From Cyanobium sp. ATX 6A2 (GTDB lineage Bacteria > Cyanobacteriota > Cyanobacteriia > PCC-6307 > Cyanobiaceae): 64,000 nt of DNA. A program made the translations under genes and the position numbers. A model generated the notes under the pieces. The model worked only from the letters and a program-made list of their open reading frames with translations, searched no databases and was not told the DNA's origin. Positions 53,911-62,479 of this stretch are shown piece by piece; the first letter of the stretch is position 1; each line of letters begins with the position of its first letter. The DNA lies in NCBI RefSeq assembly GCF_024346355.1, contig NZ_JAGQCU010000004.1, positions 124,001 to 188,000 of the forward strand, read 5' to 3'.

Positions 53911-54366
53911 ATGACCCCAGTGAATGCACGGGTGTGCCTGCTCGTCACCCTCCTGATTCCGCTCCTGGCAGGTTGCGGTCTCATCTGGCGCTGGACGACA
54001 CGTCCCTTCAGCCTCAGCTGCGCTTTGGAGGATGGATCGGAGAAGACCATCCGCGTCGATCCACGTCTTCAGCAGGTGCAGGAACTGGATCCCGGCACGG
54101 GAGAGGTTCGTGACACCATCACCACCAATGAACCACCGGAGGATCTGGGAGGGGGGATCGTCGATGACAGCAAGGTCATAGTTTCCCAGGGGGAGATTCA
54201 CTGGAACCAGAGGATGTACAGGCCCCAGTTCGTCTCGGAAAGCCACACGATTGACCTGCAGACGCTGGGCTATCGGGGTGAGCTGGCCATTGGGAGTGAC
54301 TATGGGGCGGAGGTCGATGCCCAGAGCATGACCGGGACGTGTCGACAGCTCGAGCCTCTGCCGTGA
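53911..54366 (+). CDS. Putative lipoprotein, 151 residues
   Basis: The N-terminus MTPVNARVCLLVTLLIPLLA ends in a lipobox (LLAGC), predicting a lipid-anchored protein. The mature part is acidic and beta-rich (SLSCALEDGSEKTIRVDPRL, IVSQGEIHWNQRMYRPQFVS). No family recognised. It runs head-on into a WD40-like pseudogene. Confidence 0.6.
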   Translation: MTPVNARVCLLVTLLIPLLAGCGLIWRWTTRPFSLSCALEDGSEKTIRVDPRLQQVQELDPGTGEVRDTITTNEPPEDLGGGIVDDSKVIVSQGEIHWNQRMYRPQFVSESHTIDLQTLGYRGELAIGSDYGAEVDAQSMTGTCRQLEPLP

Positions 54367-54399
54367 ACCAGGATGGGCGCCTACCTGGAGCGCATGGGC

Positions 54400-55356
54400 T
54401 CAAGGAGAGTTCTCCGGAAGGTCCCACTTGTAGACCCATGCTATGGCCGTCAGATACAGCAGCTTGCCATCAGCTGACACAAGTGTTGGATCGCCATGAC
54501 TCGTTGATGGCACGCTGTTGCCCTCCTCCACCCAGTCGTCAGGGATCCGCAGATTCATCAGTAGCTGGCCCTGAAGGTCGCGAATCTCGAAATAGTTATC
54601 CCCATACTGCGAGCCACCCAGCACTACGCCCGTGCCATGGGGAAGTACCTGGAAGTAATCAACCATGGCGTTCTCACGCAACGTCGCTTGCCGTCTCCCC
54701 AGCGGGTCCCATCGTCCCGCCCCGTACCATCCGGCCCACACATCGCCACTGGCGGTGATGGCCCAGCGTTGAGATTGGCAAGCCCAGTGTCGATTTCACT
54801 GAGTAGTCGGCCGGTCGTCGTGCTCCAGCGGCGCACGGTTCCATTTTCTTCGCCGATGGCGATGCTGCTGCCAGATGGATCGAATGCCACTTGATCCACC
54901 TGGGACCTCGCGCTGGGATTCTCGAATCGTCGCAGTTGCACCCCCTCAGCATTCCAGAGGACTGCTGAGCCGTCCGTGTGACCGGTGAGCAGGCTTTTCC
55001 CATCCGGTGAGATCACCATCACCCGGGTATCACAACCTTCACAACCACCATCCTCAGCAGTCGCGGTCTTGAAGCTTCCCCGCGGTTCATCCGTTGCGCT
55101 CCAACGATGGATGGTGTCGCCAGCGAGGCTGAACAGCAGCCGTCCATCCGGCGTGACAGCGACACTCTGCACATGAGTCAGCTCCGGCTGCTGGCGAAAG
55201 CGCAACTGTCCTTCCGCGCTTCGCAGTTCGAATTCCCCTGACCTGCAACCCACCAGCAGCTGCCCTCTCAGCGCGTATGGGTTCGGGCATCGCCAGCAGC
55301 GCTGCCAGGATCGCAGTCACGAGGCCATACAGCCCCAATCCCTGCTGGGTCGTCAT
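54400..55356 (-). pseudogene. WD40-like beta-propeller gene, frameshifted
   Basis: A signal-like start at ATG 55356 (MTTQQGLGLYGLVTAILAAL) is out of frame with the body. From about 55290 another frame gives VGCRSGEFELRSAEGQLRF, HVQSVAVTPDGRLLFSLAGD, RVMVISPDGKSLLTGHTDGS and VDQVAFDPSGSSIAIGEENG, repeated WD-type blades. Near 54760 a second shift moves to DVWAGWYGAGRWDPLGRRQA and LVSADGKLLYLTAIAWVYKW before the stop. Such proteins are secreted propellers with binding roles. It follows another WD40-like pseudogene on the same strand. Confidence 0.62.
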
Positions 55357-55384
55357 CGTCGGTCTGGCATCACGCCCGTCCTCC

Positions 55385-56722
55385 TCAGTGTGCCTGGCCC
55401 ACCCGCCAGACACCGATGCCGTGGTCGGGGACATGGACTGCCAGCGTGTTGCCATCGCCGCTCAGGGCGGATGGTGCCATCGGCAGCATTGGCCTGTTCG
55501 GAGATGACGGCCCCGGGGAACCCAGTTGAAGCGTGTGCTGCACGGTTCCGTCCCTGGGACTCAGGGCCTCCTGGCCGGCTACGACGGGGCCATCCGGGTC
55601 CTGAGTCGTCCAGTACAGCTGGTGCACCCGTTCCGGTGTGTCGAGCATCCGGATCCGCCGTGCCGAGGCCAGATCCCAGATCGAGACTGGTGGTCTCTGG
55701 CCGAGGGAGATCACCAGTTGTCTGCCGTCCAGTGAGAATGCCAGGGCGAGAATGCCCGCCGGCTTCTCCAGCTCCAGGGTGCTGATCAGCCTGCCCTCGC
55801 TGATGTTCCACACCTCGATCCGGTCGTCGTAGACCCGGCGCGGGAAGGCCAGAAGGCGGCGATCCGGGCTCACGGCAACCGGAAGGGTTCCCCGTTCCAC
55901 GGTGCTGAGATCAACAGCAATGGACTGCTGCCATCCCCCACGGGAGAGATCCCACAGCTTGAGGCTCTGGGGTGTGGGTCTCACTGCAGCGGCATCCACG
56001 GGGGTCAGCGTCACGAGCCTGTGATCGGCCATGGGATAGGCCACCTGGCGCCATCCAGGCGTAGGCGGGGTCTGCCGTCGGGCAGCGTGCGCACCTGCAC
56101 CTGCTGGAGGGCAGCCGTGATCAGTTCCTGTCCATCCGCAGACAGGGCCAGGGAGGCGACGATGTCCTCAAAGGTCTGCTCCCCCTGGGGTTTGCCGTGC
56201 AGGTTGCGGATCCTGTGCCGTTTGCGGGTCCGGAGATCGATGATGACCACCTGTTGCCTGCCGTAGCGCACACTGAGCACAGCCAGCCGATGGCCATCGC
56301 CGCTGAGGGCCAGGTGCGAGGGAAGGCTCTCGAAGCCGCTGACCTCGGCCAGCAGGGGGAATGGCCCTTGGGGGCTGGGCGTCCTGACGGCGATGGCCGG
56401 TGGTGACAGGGTCACCGTGAGAACCAGGGAGCTGATCAGGTAGCCCGCCAGGATGACGCCAGCGCGGAGCGGGGGGGCGCCCCAGGGGCGAGCGGGGTCG
56501 GGCGGCGGTGACCACCCCCAGCACTGCGCCGCCGATGGCGCTGGCCGGAACGAACATCAGCACGATGAAGCCCAGCCAGATGGTTGGCCCTGGAGGTCGT
56601 CGCGCCGCAGCGGCCACCCCTGCACCCACGACAGTGCCCAGCACGGAGCTCGCGACGGTCATGCGCAGCAGCTTCGGCAGCACCAGCTGCAGCAGCGTGT
56701 CGGCGTCGGGAATCAACGTCAT
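55385..56722 (-). pseudogene. Membrane-anchored WD40-like gene, frameshifted
   Basis: ATG 56722 opens two membrane helices ([37 protein letters not shown]). At a run of seven G (56471-56477) the frame is lost; dropping one base restores LRAGVILAGYLISSLVLTVT and the blades LPSHLALSGDGHRLAVLSVR and DIVASLALSADGQELITAAL. A further shift near 56050 leads to LPVAVSPDRRLLAFPRRVYD, ILALAFSLDGRQLVISLGQR and ALSGDGNTLAVHVPDHGIGV before the stop. The homopolymer site could be slippage or a sequencing error. Confidence 0.65.
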
Positions 56723-56740
56723 CACAGGCCGGTGCCTGGC

Positions 56741-57502
56741 TCAGTCGACCCGCTCACCGGTGCGCACGGCGGTGGGTGGCGATGGCGGAATGCTGCCGGG
56801 CTGCCAGATGCGTGCCCGCAGCGGCCCCTGATCCCGTGGCTCGAACTCGGCTCGCCAGCCGGATGCCCACTCGATCAGCACCGTGTTCCCCCTGAGCCGC
56901 CAGACGCCACCGGCGGAGCGATCCACGCTGTTGAAGGCCAGACCGTTGGAGAGCAGACTCAGGGTGGTGGGCGGTAGGTCGTCCTGCACTGCCCGGAAGC
57001 GGTAGACCCCCACCGCCACGGCGATGGGATCACGCACCTGCACCGCCTTGCCGTGGTTGGTGGGTGGCTGGAGACGGTCTGTCCCCGGAGCCCACGACCA
57101 TTGCACCGGCCCCTCAGGACCGGTGACGATCGCATCGGTCCAGCCATCGCTGTAATCGATGCGCACGCCGTTCCCCCAGGGTTGCCAGCGGCCTCGTTCG
57201 AATAGCTGGGCCGGTCGCAGGTTCTCGCTGCCCCCGAGCGGCGTGCCCTCCTTGCCACTGGTGCTGAGTGCCCGCCCATCGGCGCTGAGGCGCACGTTGA
57301 ACAGGTTGTTGGCGTTGTCCACCAGCGCCCAGACCCCGGTAAAGCGCTGCCGCTGCTGGCGCTGTTCGGCCGCCAGGAGAGACGGTGACTCCGCCGCCCC
57401 CGCAGCAATCGGCACACCCGCCCCAGTGCCCGCGGCCAGGCCGGCTACCAGCAGCAGCGCCTGGGCGAACCGGCGCGGCTTCCTGTGGTGCATCATCTCC
57501 AT
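56741..57502 (-). CDS. Exported hypothetical protein, about 253 residues
   Basis: Starting near ATG 57502 (MEMMHHRKPRRFAQALLLVA), a signal peptide ends near AAGAAES. The mature part has two similar blocks built around FTGVWALVDNANNLFNVRLS and VGVYRFRAVQDDLPPTTLSL, each followed by a Trp-rich strand (WGNGVRIDYSDGWTDAIV, RGNTVLIEWASGWRAEFEPR), so it looks like an internal duplication of a beta domain. No family name. It is 18 bases upstream of the WD40-like pseudogene. Confidence 0.6.
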   Translation of the reverse strand: MEMMHHRKPRRFAQALLLVAGLAAGTGAGVPIAAGAAESPSLLAAEQRQQRQRFTGVWALVDNANNLFNVRLSADGRALSTSGKEGTPLGGSENLRPAQLFERGRWQPWGNGVRIDYSDGWTDAIVTGPEGPVQWSWAPGTDRLQPPTNHGKAVQVRDPIAVAVGVYRFRAVQDDLPPTTLSLLSNGLAFNSVDRSAGGVWRLRGNTVLIEWASGWRAEFEPRDQGPLRARIWQPGSIPPSPPTAVRTGERVD

Positions 57503-57646
57503 CAGCCGGCCGGCAGATTCGCTCAGCAATCCTGCTCAGGCCTCAGGTTCCTGGGCAGCCGCAGGCGACAGTTGCAACAGAGGCGGCTGCAACAGGGGCG
57601 GCGTCAGTCCCTGACGGGCCTCACAGCCCCTTTTTCAGGAGTCCCT

Positions 57647-57785
57647 AAGCAAACCCCGCACCTGCGGGCCCTGGAGGTGGACCCCATCGTGCCCAGGAAC
57701 CAGGGCGGTTCAGATGACCTCAGCAACCTGCGGGCCCTCTGCTTCCGCTGCAATGCCGCCAGGCAGCAGCAGAACGCCCGGGCTC
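57647..57785 (+). pseudogene. HNH nuclease domain relic
   Basis: The plus strand encodes HLRALEVDPIVPRNQGGSDD then LSNLRALCFRCNAARQQQ, a clear HNH core (normally EVDHIVPR...NLQ.LC..CN). The first histidine is proline here, which would abolish catalysis. No upstream zinc pair or start is preserved. It probably belongs to the same gene family as the fragments at 49.4, 50.2, 61.1 and 62.8 kb. Confidence 0.65.
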
Positions 57786-58389
57786 ATGTGCTCAGAACCT
57801 TTTCAATCCGGCGATCGGGAACGAGCCACATCACGGCAACCAGGATGTAGAGAGCACACGCCAGCCAGGGGTTGGCAAAAGCCAGTGGAACCGCCGCTGC
57901 ATAGATCATCAGGGACAGCTTTCCTTTGCGATCACGGCCAAGGGCTGTGGCCAGTGTGGAGTCTTGTCCGTGATGCCACACAAGTGTGCGCGTGAGCATG
58001 AAGTAGGCCACCGCAGCCAGCAGCAGAACCATGCCGTAGAAGGCCACAGGCAGCGCCGCAAAATGATTCTCACCGATCCATGCGGTGGCGAAGGGAAAGA
58101 GTGACAACCAGAACAACAGATGCAGGTTTGCCCACAGGGTTGAACCGTTCACGTGCTTGACCACCTGAAACAGATGATGGTGGTTGTTCCAGTAGATGCC
58201 AACATAAACGAAGCTCAGCACATAGCTGAGAAAGGCTGGAATCAGAGCACGCATCGCAGCGAGATCGGGCTGATTCGGTGCTTTCAGCTCCAGCACCATG
58301 ATGGTGATGATGATGGCCATGACCCCATCACTGAATGCTTCCAGCCTGCCTTTGGGCATCTGTGGGGAGCGTCTCTGTGCGTTCGCCAT
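57784..58389 (-). CDS. TMEM175/DUF1211-family membrane protein
   Basis: A 201-residue protein with six hydrophobic helices. The family signature FSDGVMAIIITIMVLELKAP occurs in helix 1 (residues 19-38), which lines the pore in TMEM175 potassium channels. Further helices are FLSYVLSFVYVGIYWNNHHH, WANLHLLFWLSLFPFATAWI and LALLA-type segments. The single six-helix unit is normal for bacterial members. It likely conducts K+ across the cytoplasmic membrane. Confidence 0.8.
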   Translation of the reverse strand: MANAQRRSPQMPKGRLEAFSDGVMAIIITIMVLELKAPNQPDLAAMRALIPAFLSYVLSFVYVGIYWNNHHHLFQVVKHVNGSTLWANLHLLFWLSLFPFATAWIGENHFAALPVAFYGMVLLLAAVAYFMLTRTLVWHHGQDSTLATALGRDRKGKLSLMIYAAAVPLAFANPWLACALYILVAVMWLVPDRRIEKVLST

Positions 58390-58476
58390 GGTTTCAGGCA
58401 GCGTTGGGGGAGATCCTTGACCGGTCAGCGACTGGCCATGACGGTGGCCGCTCGATCGTCTTCGAGACTCCGGGCC

Positions 58477-59415
58477 CTACGCCGTTGGGGTTCGCTCCAG
58501 GGCCATCCGATCCCAATGGGCCAGAGTGGCAGCGGCTTCATAGGTGCTCTGGAGAAACGCAAGCAGAACGGCATCTGGATCACCAGCCTGCCTCACCACC
58601 TCATAGGGAAGAATGAACTCCTGCAGCTCCGAGCTATAGAATGCCTCCTTTGGTTCCACGGGGCAAGCGCTGTATCCTTCAGGCGCAGGGTAGCCGTAGG
58701 CGTAGAAGATGGGTTCTTCAACTGATCCGCCACCGGGCCAGAAGCCGCAACTGCTCACCTCATGAGAGTAGGCCTCTCTTGTGACCCAATCGGCCATGCC
58801 AGGAATTCCACCGGGATGCGGTGGTGCAGATCGACCGGAGAATCGTGTGACCGCCAGATCGAAACTGCCCCAGAAGAAATGCACTGGACTCGACTTGCCA
58901 ATGAATCTGGATCTGAAGATGGTCAGGATGCGATGAGCCTGCACCAGAATCTGCCAAAAACGCTGCACGTAGGCTGAATCGTAGGCAGCATGCAGCTCGT
59001 CGTGCTCGAAGCGCATGGGATCGACCATTTCCTGGGGCATGGTCCAGATCGAGACGTCGATATCGATGTCTTTCAGTGCCGCCATCAGCGCCCGGTAGAC
59101 ATCGGCGACGGATCGCGGTGCCAGCTTGATGCTGCGGCTTGCTCCATCGTTTGCCTCAAGGCACAGCTGATGCTCAAGAAAGTCGAACCGGATTTCAAAC
59201 GTACGCGTCTGATAGGCAATGGTGCCCGTGGTCAGCCCGCGCGGGGTCACATAGAGCGTTGACTGCCACCAGTGATTGATCGCGGGCATGAGCGCCAGCC
59301 GGATCTTGCCAACGATCTGAGTCCACAGGTGCAATGTGGTGTAAGTGTCCTGCCATGCCGCCACGGGCAGGCTCGGCAGCAAGGCTGCCGGGGGAGGATG
59401 GGGCGTCATCTCCAT
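58477..59415 (-). CDS. DUF5996-family protein
   Basis: A 312-residue soluble protein. Recognisable family strings are LPVAAWQDTYTTLHLWTQIV, LMPAINHWWQSTLYVTPRGL, FEIRFDFLEHQLCLEANDGA and VHFFWGSFDLAVTRFSGRSA, plus GFWPGGGSVEEPIFYAYGYP. The function of this family is unknown. The DNA is lower in GC than the core genes. It is upstream of the TMEM175 gene on the same strand, 88 bases apart. Confidence 0.78.
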   Translation of the reverse strand: MEMTPHPPPAALLPSLPVAAWQDTYTTLHLWTQIVGKIRLALMPAINHWWQSTLYVTPRGLTTGTIAYQTRTFEIRFDFLEHQLCLEANDGASRSIKLAPRSVADVYRALMAALKDIDIDVSIWTMPQEMVDPMRFEHDELHAAYDSAYVQRFWQILVQAHRILTIFRSRFIGKSSPVHFFWGSFDLAVTRFSGRSAPPHPGGIPGMADWVTREAYSHEVSSCGFWPGGGSVEEPIFYAYGYPAPEGYSACPVEPKEAFYSSELQEFILPYEVVRQAGDPDAVLLAFLQSTYEAAATLAHWDRMALERTPTA

Positions 59416-59586
59416 GGGGGTGTGCAGAACGGCATGGCTGTGAAGAAAGGCCGAACGGCTTCAATCCTGCGCCGGCGTTGTGGCTTCGTTCTAGCTGTGC
59501 TGGTTGATTGATCTGCACGCGATCTGCCCGCTCGTCGTGAATCGCAATTCAGCGACGTGATCTCACTTCAATGGCGGCGTCTGCGT

Positions 59587-59741
59587 GCTCAATCAGCTAT
59601 GGGGGCTGCTGGCGCGAGCGGATGAGTCGCTGGATCTGCTGCTGTACTCCGAGCGGGAGTGCGAGGAGCGCCGCCAGTGGCGCACGCATGTGATCGGCAG
59701 GGCGTTCCGGGAGGGGCGATTGCTGGATGGTGTTCTCTGAG
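59587..59741 (+). pseudogene. Nucleotidyltransferase C-terminal relic
   Basis: The plus strand reads LLARADESLDLLLYSERECE then RRQWRTHVIGRAFREGRLLD, ending in a stop at 59739-59741. This resembles the end of MntA/MNT-type nucleotidyltransferases that accompany HEPN proteins. The catalytic GSxxxG...D.D part is gone. Confidence 0.45.
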
Positions 59742-59900
59742 CCGGATGGTCTGCTGAAGATCGCCATCGCCGATCTGGAGGGCGCCTGGGGCTTCTGGTT
59801 GCAGCAGGCGGTGGAGATCCGCCGCTCACCCATGACCTGTGCCGACTGCTGTTGCTGCTGGAGGCGGGCGTCGCCGCGAGCCACCGAGCCATAGCCGCAG
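59730..59900 (+). pseudogene. HEPN-domain protein relic
   Basis: The overlapping next frame starts MVFSEPDGLLKIAIADLEGA, then QQAVEIRRSP, and after an internal loss another frame gives LTHDLCRLLLLLEAGVAA. This order (LLKIA.ADLEAA, QQAVEK, THDL..LL..L) is that of HEPN proteins encoded beside nucleotidyltransferases. It is broken by a deletion and a shift near 59815. Confidence 0.45.
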
Positions 59901-60113
59901 GCTTCTCCGATGGAGTAGATGCCGATATCGACGACGTGGAAACGCTGTTACCAGTCGCCACGATGGAGTCGCAGGGTGCTGAGCACCTGTTCGGTTCGTG
60001 GGCTGGTGCTGGTCATCGGGGTTCCGATCTGGATGCCATTTCTGCCGGGAGTGTGTCCGTGCTGCACCGCGGCCCTGGGTTGCTGCGAACGTGGTTCGGG
60101 GACTGGAACGGCC

Positions 60114-60185
60114 CAGCCACACCCGGCGCCGGGTTGGCTGCAGCCGCCACGCGATCACGCCAGAAGGGATCCCAGCAGGGGCGCC
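60114..60185. repeat. Direct repeat copy A (72 bp)
   Basis: Matches copy B at 60942-61013 over 72 bases with four mismatches by eye, about 830 bp apart in the same orientation. Both copies sit shortly upstream of a CCGCCAGCATC-CTCCATGGCC stretch that begins a short frame. Confidence 0.8.
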
Positions 60186-60360
60186 CGGCAGCCGCCAGCA
60201 TCACTCCATGGCCAACAGCAACCTCCAGCAACGGGCCAGAGCCTTCCGTCATGGCCGCAGGTCTTCCTCAAGGATGCCGGGACGACCAACGCTTCTCAGG
60301 CTGGCCGAGCTCAACAGAGGCTCTCGCTAGGATTTAGGCCCTGTGCAGGGGGTGGACGAC

Positions 60361-60594
60361 ATGGCTGAGCACATCGTCAATCTGCATGTGGAACGCTTGC
60401 CGGAGGGGTGCTATCTCGCCACCTCAGACGAAGTACCCGGGCTCGTGGCCCAAGGTCGAACCCTGGCTGAGACCCTGGAAATCGCCAGGGATGTCGCCAA
60501 GCGCTTGATGGAGGCCCAGGTGGAGCGCGGTGATGTCCGCGGCGTTTCGCCGCTGGAGGAGCGCTTTGACCATCCCCTGGTGGTGAGTGCCTGA
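60361..60594 (+). CDS. hicB: HicB-type antitoxin
   Basis: A 77-residue protein from ATG 60361 (MAEHIVNLHVERLPEGCYLA). The partial RNase-H-like HicB fold shows YLATSDEVPGLVAQGRTLAE and TLEIARDVAKRLMEAQ. There is no obvious C-terminal DNA-binding domain, so it may be a short HicB. It precedes and overlaps or abuts hicA, the order hicB-hicA. HicB neutralises the mRNA interferase HicA. Confidence 0.75.
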   Translation: MAEHIVNLHVERLPEGCYLATSDEVPGLVAQGRTLAETLEIARDVAKRLMEAQVERGDVRGVSPLEERFDHPLVVSA

Positions 60595-60817
60595 GTGGGT
60601 CGGCTGGCCGGATACCGGTACCGGGAGCGTGAAACGGCTGAAGCGGCTTGGATTCACCTTCGATCGCCAGGCCGCAGGATCCCATGAGATCTGGTTTCGC
60701 GAATCAGACAACCGCTACACCACCATCCCCAATCATCCGGATGACATGCCAGATGGCACCTTGCGGGCGATTCTGCGTCAGGCCGGTATCAGCGTGGAGG
60801 CGTTTCTAAGCCAGTAA
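60595..60817 (+). pseudogene. hicA: HicA-type toxin, frameshifted near N-terminus
   Basis: The body VKRLKRLGFTFDRQAAGSHE then NRYTTIPNHPDDMPDGTLRA and ILRQAGISVEAFLSQ is a clear HicA fold with the catalytic histidine in GSHEIWF. The usual first residues (VGRLAGYRYRE) are encoded from GTG 60595, directly after the hicB stop, but in a different frame; one base (C at 60628) stands between GAG and GTG where two bases less or one base more would join them. Alternative starts at 60587 or 60629 give a toxin with a foreign or missing first helix. Confidence 0.6.
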
Positions 60818-60941
60818 TCCCCGTCTCGGTGTGGATCGCCGCAGCGGCTGTGCTGGCCCGGTAGGAGCCGTCCAATGGCACCAGTTTTGCAGCGGTGGGC
60901 GGGATGCTGCCCCTGACTGGGCAAAGGGACCAGGACGGCAT

Positions 60942-61013
60942 AGCCACGCCCGGAGCCGGGTTGGCTGCAGCCGCCACGCGCCCACGCCAGAAGGGATCCC
61001 AGCAGGGGCGCCC
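60942..61013. repeat. Direct repeat copy B (72 bp)
   Basis: Partner of copy A at 60114-60185 in the same orientation, with four mismatches by eye. About 45 bases after it comes the CCGCCAGCATC-CTCCATGGCC start region of the nuclease relic. Confidence 0.8.
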
Positions 61014-61075
61014 TCCTGACGGGCCGCCCAAAACCAAACCTGGCCCGGTCGCCCGGGAGCCGCCAGCATCCCTCC

Positions 61076-61189
61076 ATGGCCTCCAGCCCCTCTGTTGCCT
61101 TCCTTCGCCTCCGGCAGTACATCGCCGAGCGCATGCGCATGAGCCCCATCGACCAACCGCTGATGCTCCTGGAACTGCTGGGCCACTGA
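61076..61189 (+). pseudogene. HNH-type nuclease relic, N-terminal part
   Basis: ATG 61076 opens a 37-codon frame (MASSPSVAFLRLRQYIAERM, then RMSPIDQPLMLLELLGH) that stops at 61187. It is the conserved N-terminus of a family that I associate with C-terminal HNH domains. Downstream segments continue out of frame at 61200-61324. Confidence 0.55.
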
Positions 61190-61212
61190 TATGCCAGGCA
61201 ACAGCCAGCCCG

Positions 61213-61324
61213 GCCCCAGCGCAGGACGTGGCCCGGCGGATCCTGGGCAGCCGATGGTGGGCAAGGTGCTCACCGGCAACGGCATCACCGCCTACGGCAA
61301 CGGCGCCTACAGCCTGATCGGCGG
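61213..61324. repeat. Relic repeat copy D (112 bp)
   Basis: Nearly identical to D' at 62821-62930. It encodes PAPAQDVARRILG in one frame and VGKVLTGNGITAYGNGAYSL in another, so the middle section of the nuclease family is missing between them. Both copies carry the same junction (ATCCTGGGCAGCCGATGG). Confidence 0.85.
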
Positions 61325-61335
61325 CCCGCCTGGGC

Positions 61336-61644
61336 TCATGGATTGGGCCGATCGTTCTGTAGCCGTGAGCGAATCCAGAGCGGATCGCGTCGACACTCGA
61401 GGATGGCGTAGATGTCGATGCTTGCCTCCTCCACCAAGTAGTAGAGAGCGAATGGGAATCTTCTGATCAACAGCCGATGGAAGCCGTCAACCTTCGAATG
61501 GATGCCAGCGTACAGACTCAATGACTGGACATCGGCCTCAATAACGTCAAGACAACGGTCGCCGAGGCCGACGAGCTGGCACTCATAAAATATCCAGCCA
61601 TTGCGGAGATCATCCCTGGCGACGTCAAGAAGTCTGATGTCCAC
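61336..61644 (-). CDS. RelE/ParE-family toxin
   Basis: A 102-residue protein (MDIRLLDVARDDLRNGWIFY). The order of ARDDLRNGWIFYECQLVGLG, CLDVIEADVQSLSLYAG, FHRLLIRRFPFALYYLVEEA and IDIYAILECRRDPLWIRSRL fits ParE/RelE plasmid-stabilisation toxins that poison gyrase or cut mRNA. It overlaps its antitoxin gene by 20 bases. The DNA is lower in GC than the core. Confidence 0.78.
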   Translation of the reverse strand: MDIRLLDVARDDLRNGWIFYECQLVGLGDRCLDVIEADVQSLSLYAGIHSKVDGFHRLLIRRFPFALYYLVEEASIDIYAILECRRDPLWIRSRLQNDRPNP

Positions 61645-61858
61645 GAAGCTCAGATCTCAGCTCAGCGATGGCAGCATTCCAGGGCTGAAAACGGTCAGGA
61701 TCCTGCCGTACCTGCTCACGACGTCGCTCTAATTCATCGCGATGCCAGGAGGGGGAATCGACCTGATCGGGCGTAGCGGAGAGATCTGCCCAGACGAGTT
61801 CCATCGCCTCGAGCTTCTCTTCCAGACTCATCTCAGCCAGAGAGAAATGTGCCGCCAT
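61625..61858 (-). CDS. Addiction-module antitoxin
   Basis: A 77-residue protein from ATG 61858 (MAAHFSLAEMSLEEKLEAME). The pattern LVWADLSATPDQVDSPSWHR and DELERRREQVRQDPDRFQPW is that of the short antitoxins with a conserved Asp-Leu..PSWH core which pair with ParE/RelE toxins. It precedes the toxin with overlapping reading frames, so the pair is co-translated. Confidence 0.75.
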   Translation of the reverse strand: MAAHFSLAEMSLEEKLEAMELVWADLSATPDQVDSPSWHRDELERRREQVRQDPDRFQPWNAAIAELRSELRGHQTS

Positions 61859-61958
61859 CAGCCGAGGCCTCCGAGGGAGCAATCTCGCCACTGTAGAGCT
61901 GATGCAACCACGACAACGATCCAGACCACACGTTCAGAGGTTTGCTGTTCAACTCACC

Positions 61959-62001
61959 AGTGCCACCCCCTGTCACACCCGCCAGGATTCCCCCATGCCC
62001 C
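61959..62001. repeat. Direct repeat copy C (43 bp)
   Basis: Matches copy C' at 62778-62820 over 43 bases with three mismatches by eye. Each ends in an ATGCCCC start; here a 37-codon frame follows (MPPPPSATYERLVGKLLGGV and on), of unknown origin. Confidence 0.8.
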
Positions 62002-62071
62002 CACCCCCCTCCGCCACCTACGAGCGGCTGGTGGGCAAACTGCTTGGGGGGGTGCGAAGGAAGAGCGACCC

Positions 62072-62479
62072 TCACGCCGTTCCCCACAACCGGAACTCCA
62101 CCTGCTGAGAGGCTGCCTGAAAGTCCTTGTCGGTTGTCAGCAGCGTCAGCTCGTAGCGCTGGCAAAGTTGGATGAGCAGGGCATCGATGGTGCCGATCTG
62201 GATCCCTCTGCGGCGGCAGACATTGCGGATGTCCGCGGCTGCCATGTGGTCCTGCTTGTCGGGCTGGAGGAAGGCGAGGGCGGAAAGGCGCTCCACGAGC
62301 TGCTCTCGGTTTTTGGGGCCGGCAAAACCCTGGAGGACCTCCTGGAGCACCAATCCCGTGGTGAAGACCTGCTCAGCACCCTGAAGAGCAGCACGAAGGG
62401 CGACCACCTCAGGCGCGCCGGGGTGACCATCACGGCGAAAGGCCAGCGACCAGACCGAGGTATCGACCAGCAGGCTCAC
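62072..62479 (-). CDS. VapC-type PIN-domain toxin
   Basis: A 135-residue PIN domain. Acidic residues appear at MSLLVDTSVWSLAFRRDG (Asp6), VLQEVLQGF (Glu), IGTIDALLIQLC (Asp) and LLTTDKDF (Asp), the usual Mg2+-binding set. PIN toxins cleave tRNA or rRNA. It overlaps its antitoxin gene by four bases. Confidence 0.82.
   Translation of the reverse strand: MSLLVDTSVWSLAFRRDGHPGAPEVVALRAALQGAEQVFTTGLVLQEVLQGFAGPKNREQLVERLSALAFLQPDKQDHMAAADIRNVCRRRGIQIGTIDALLIQLCQRYELTLLTTDKDFQAASQQVEFRLWGTA

Larger units (their letters stand above)
59416..60360. other. Gene-poor relic stretch before hicBA
   Basis: Only fragments are seen here: an NTase tail and a HEPN-like scrap at 59587-59900 (listed separately), an unassigned stretch to 60110, repeat copy A at 60114-60185 and the hicBA promoter region. 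A TAGGAT element at 60327-60332 lies 29 bases before the hicB start. Confidence 0.45.
60818..61335. other. Relic stretch between hicBA and ParE/RelE module
   Basis: Contains repeat copy B, an N-terminal HNH-nuclease-type fragment and repeat copy D. No intact gene is evident. Confidence 0.5.
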
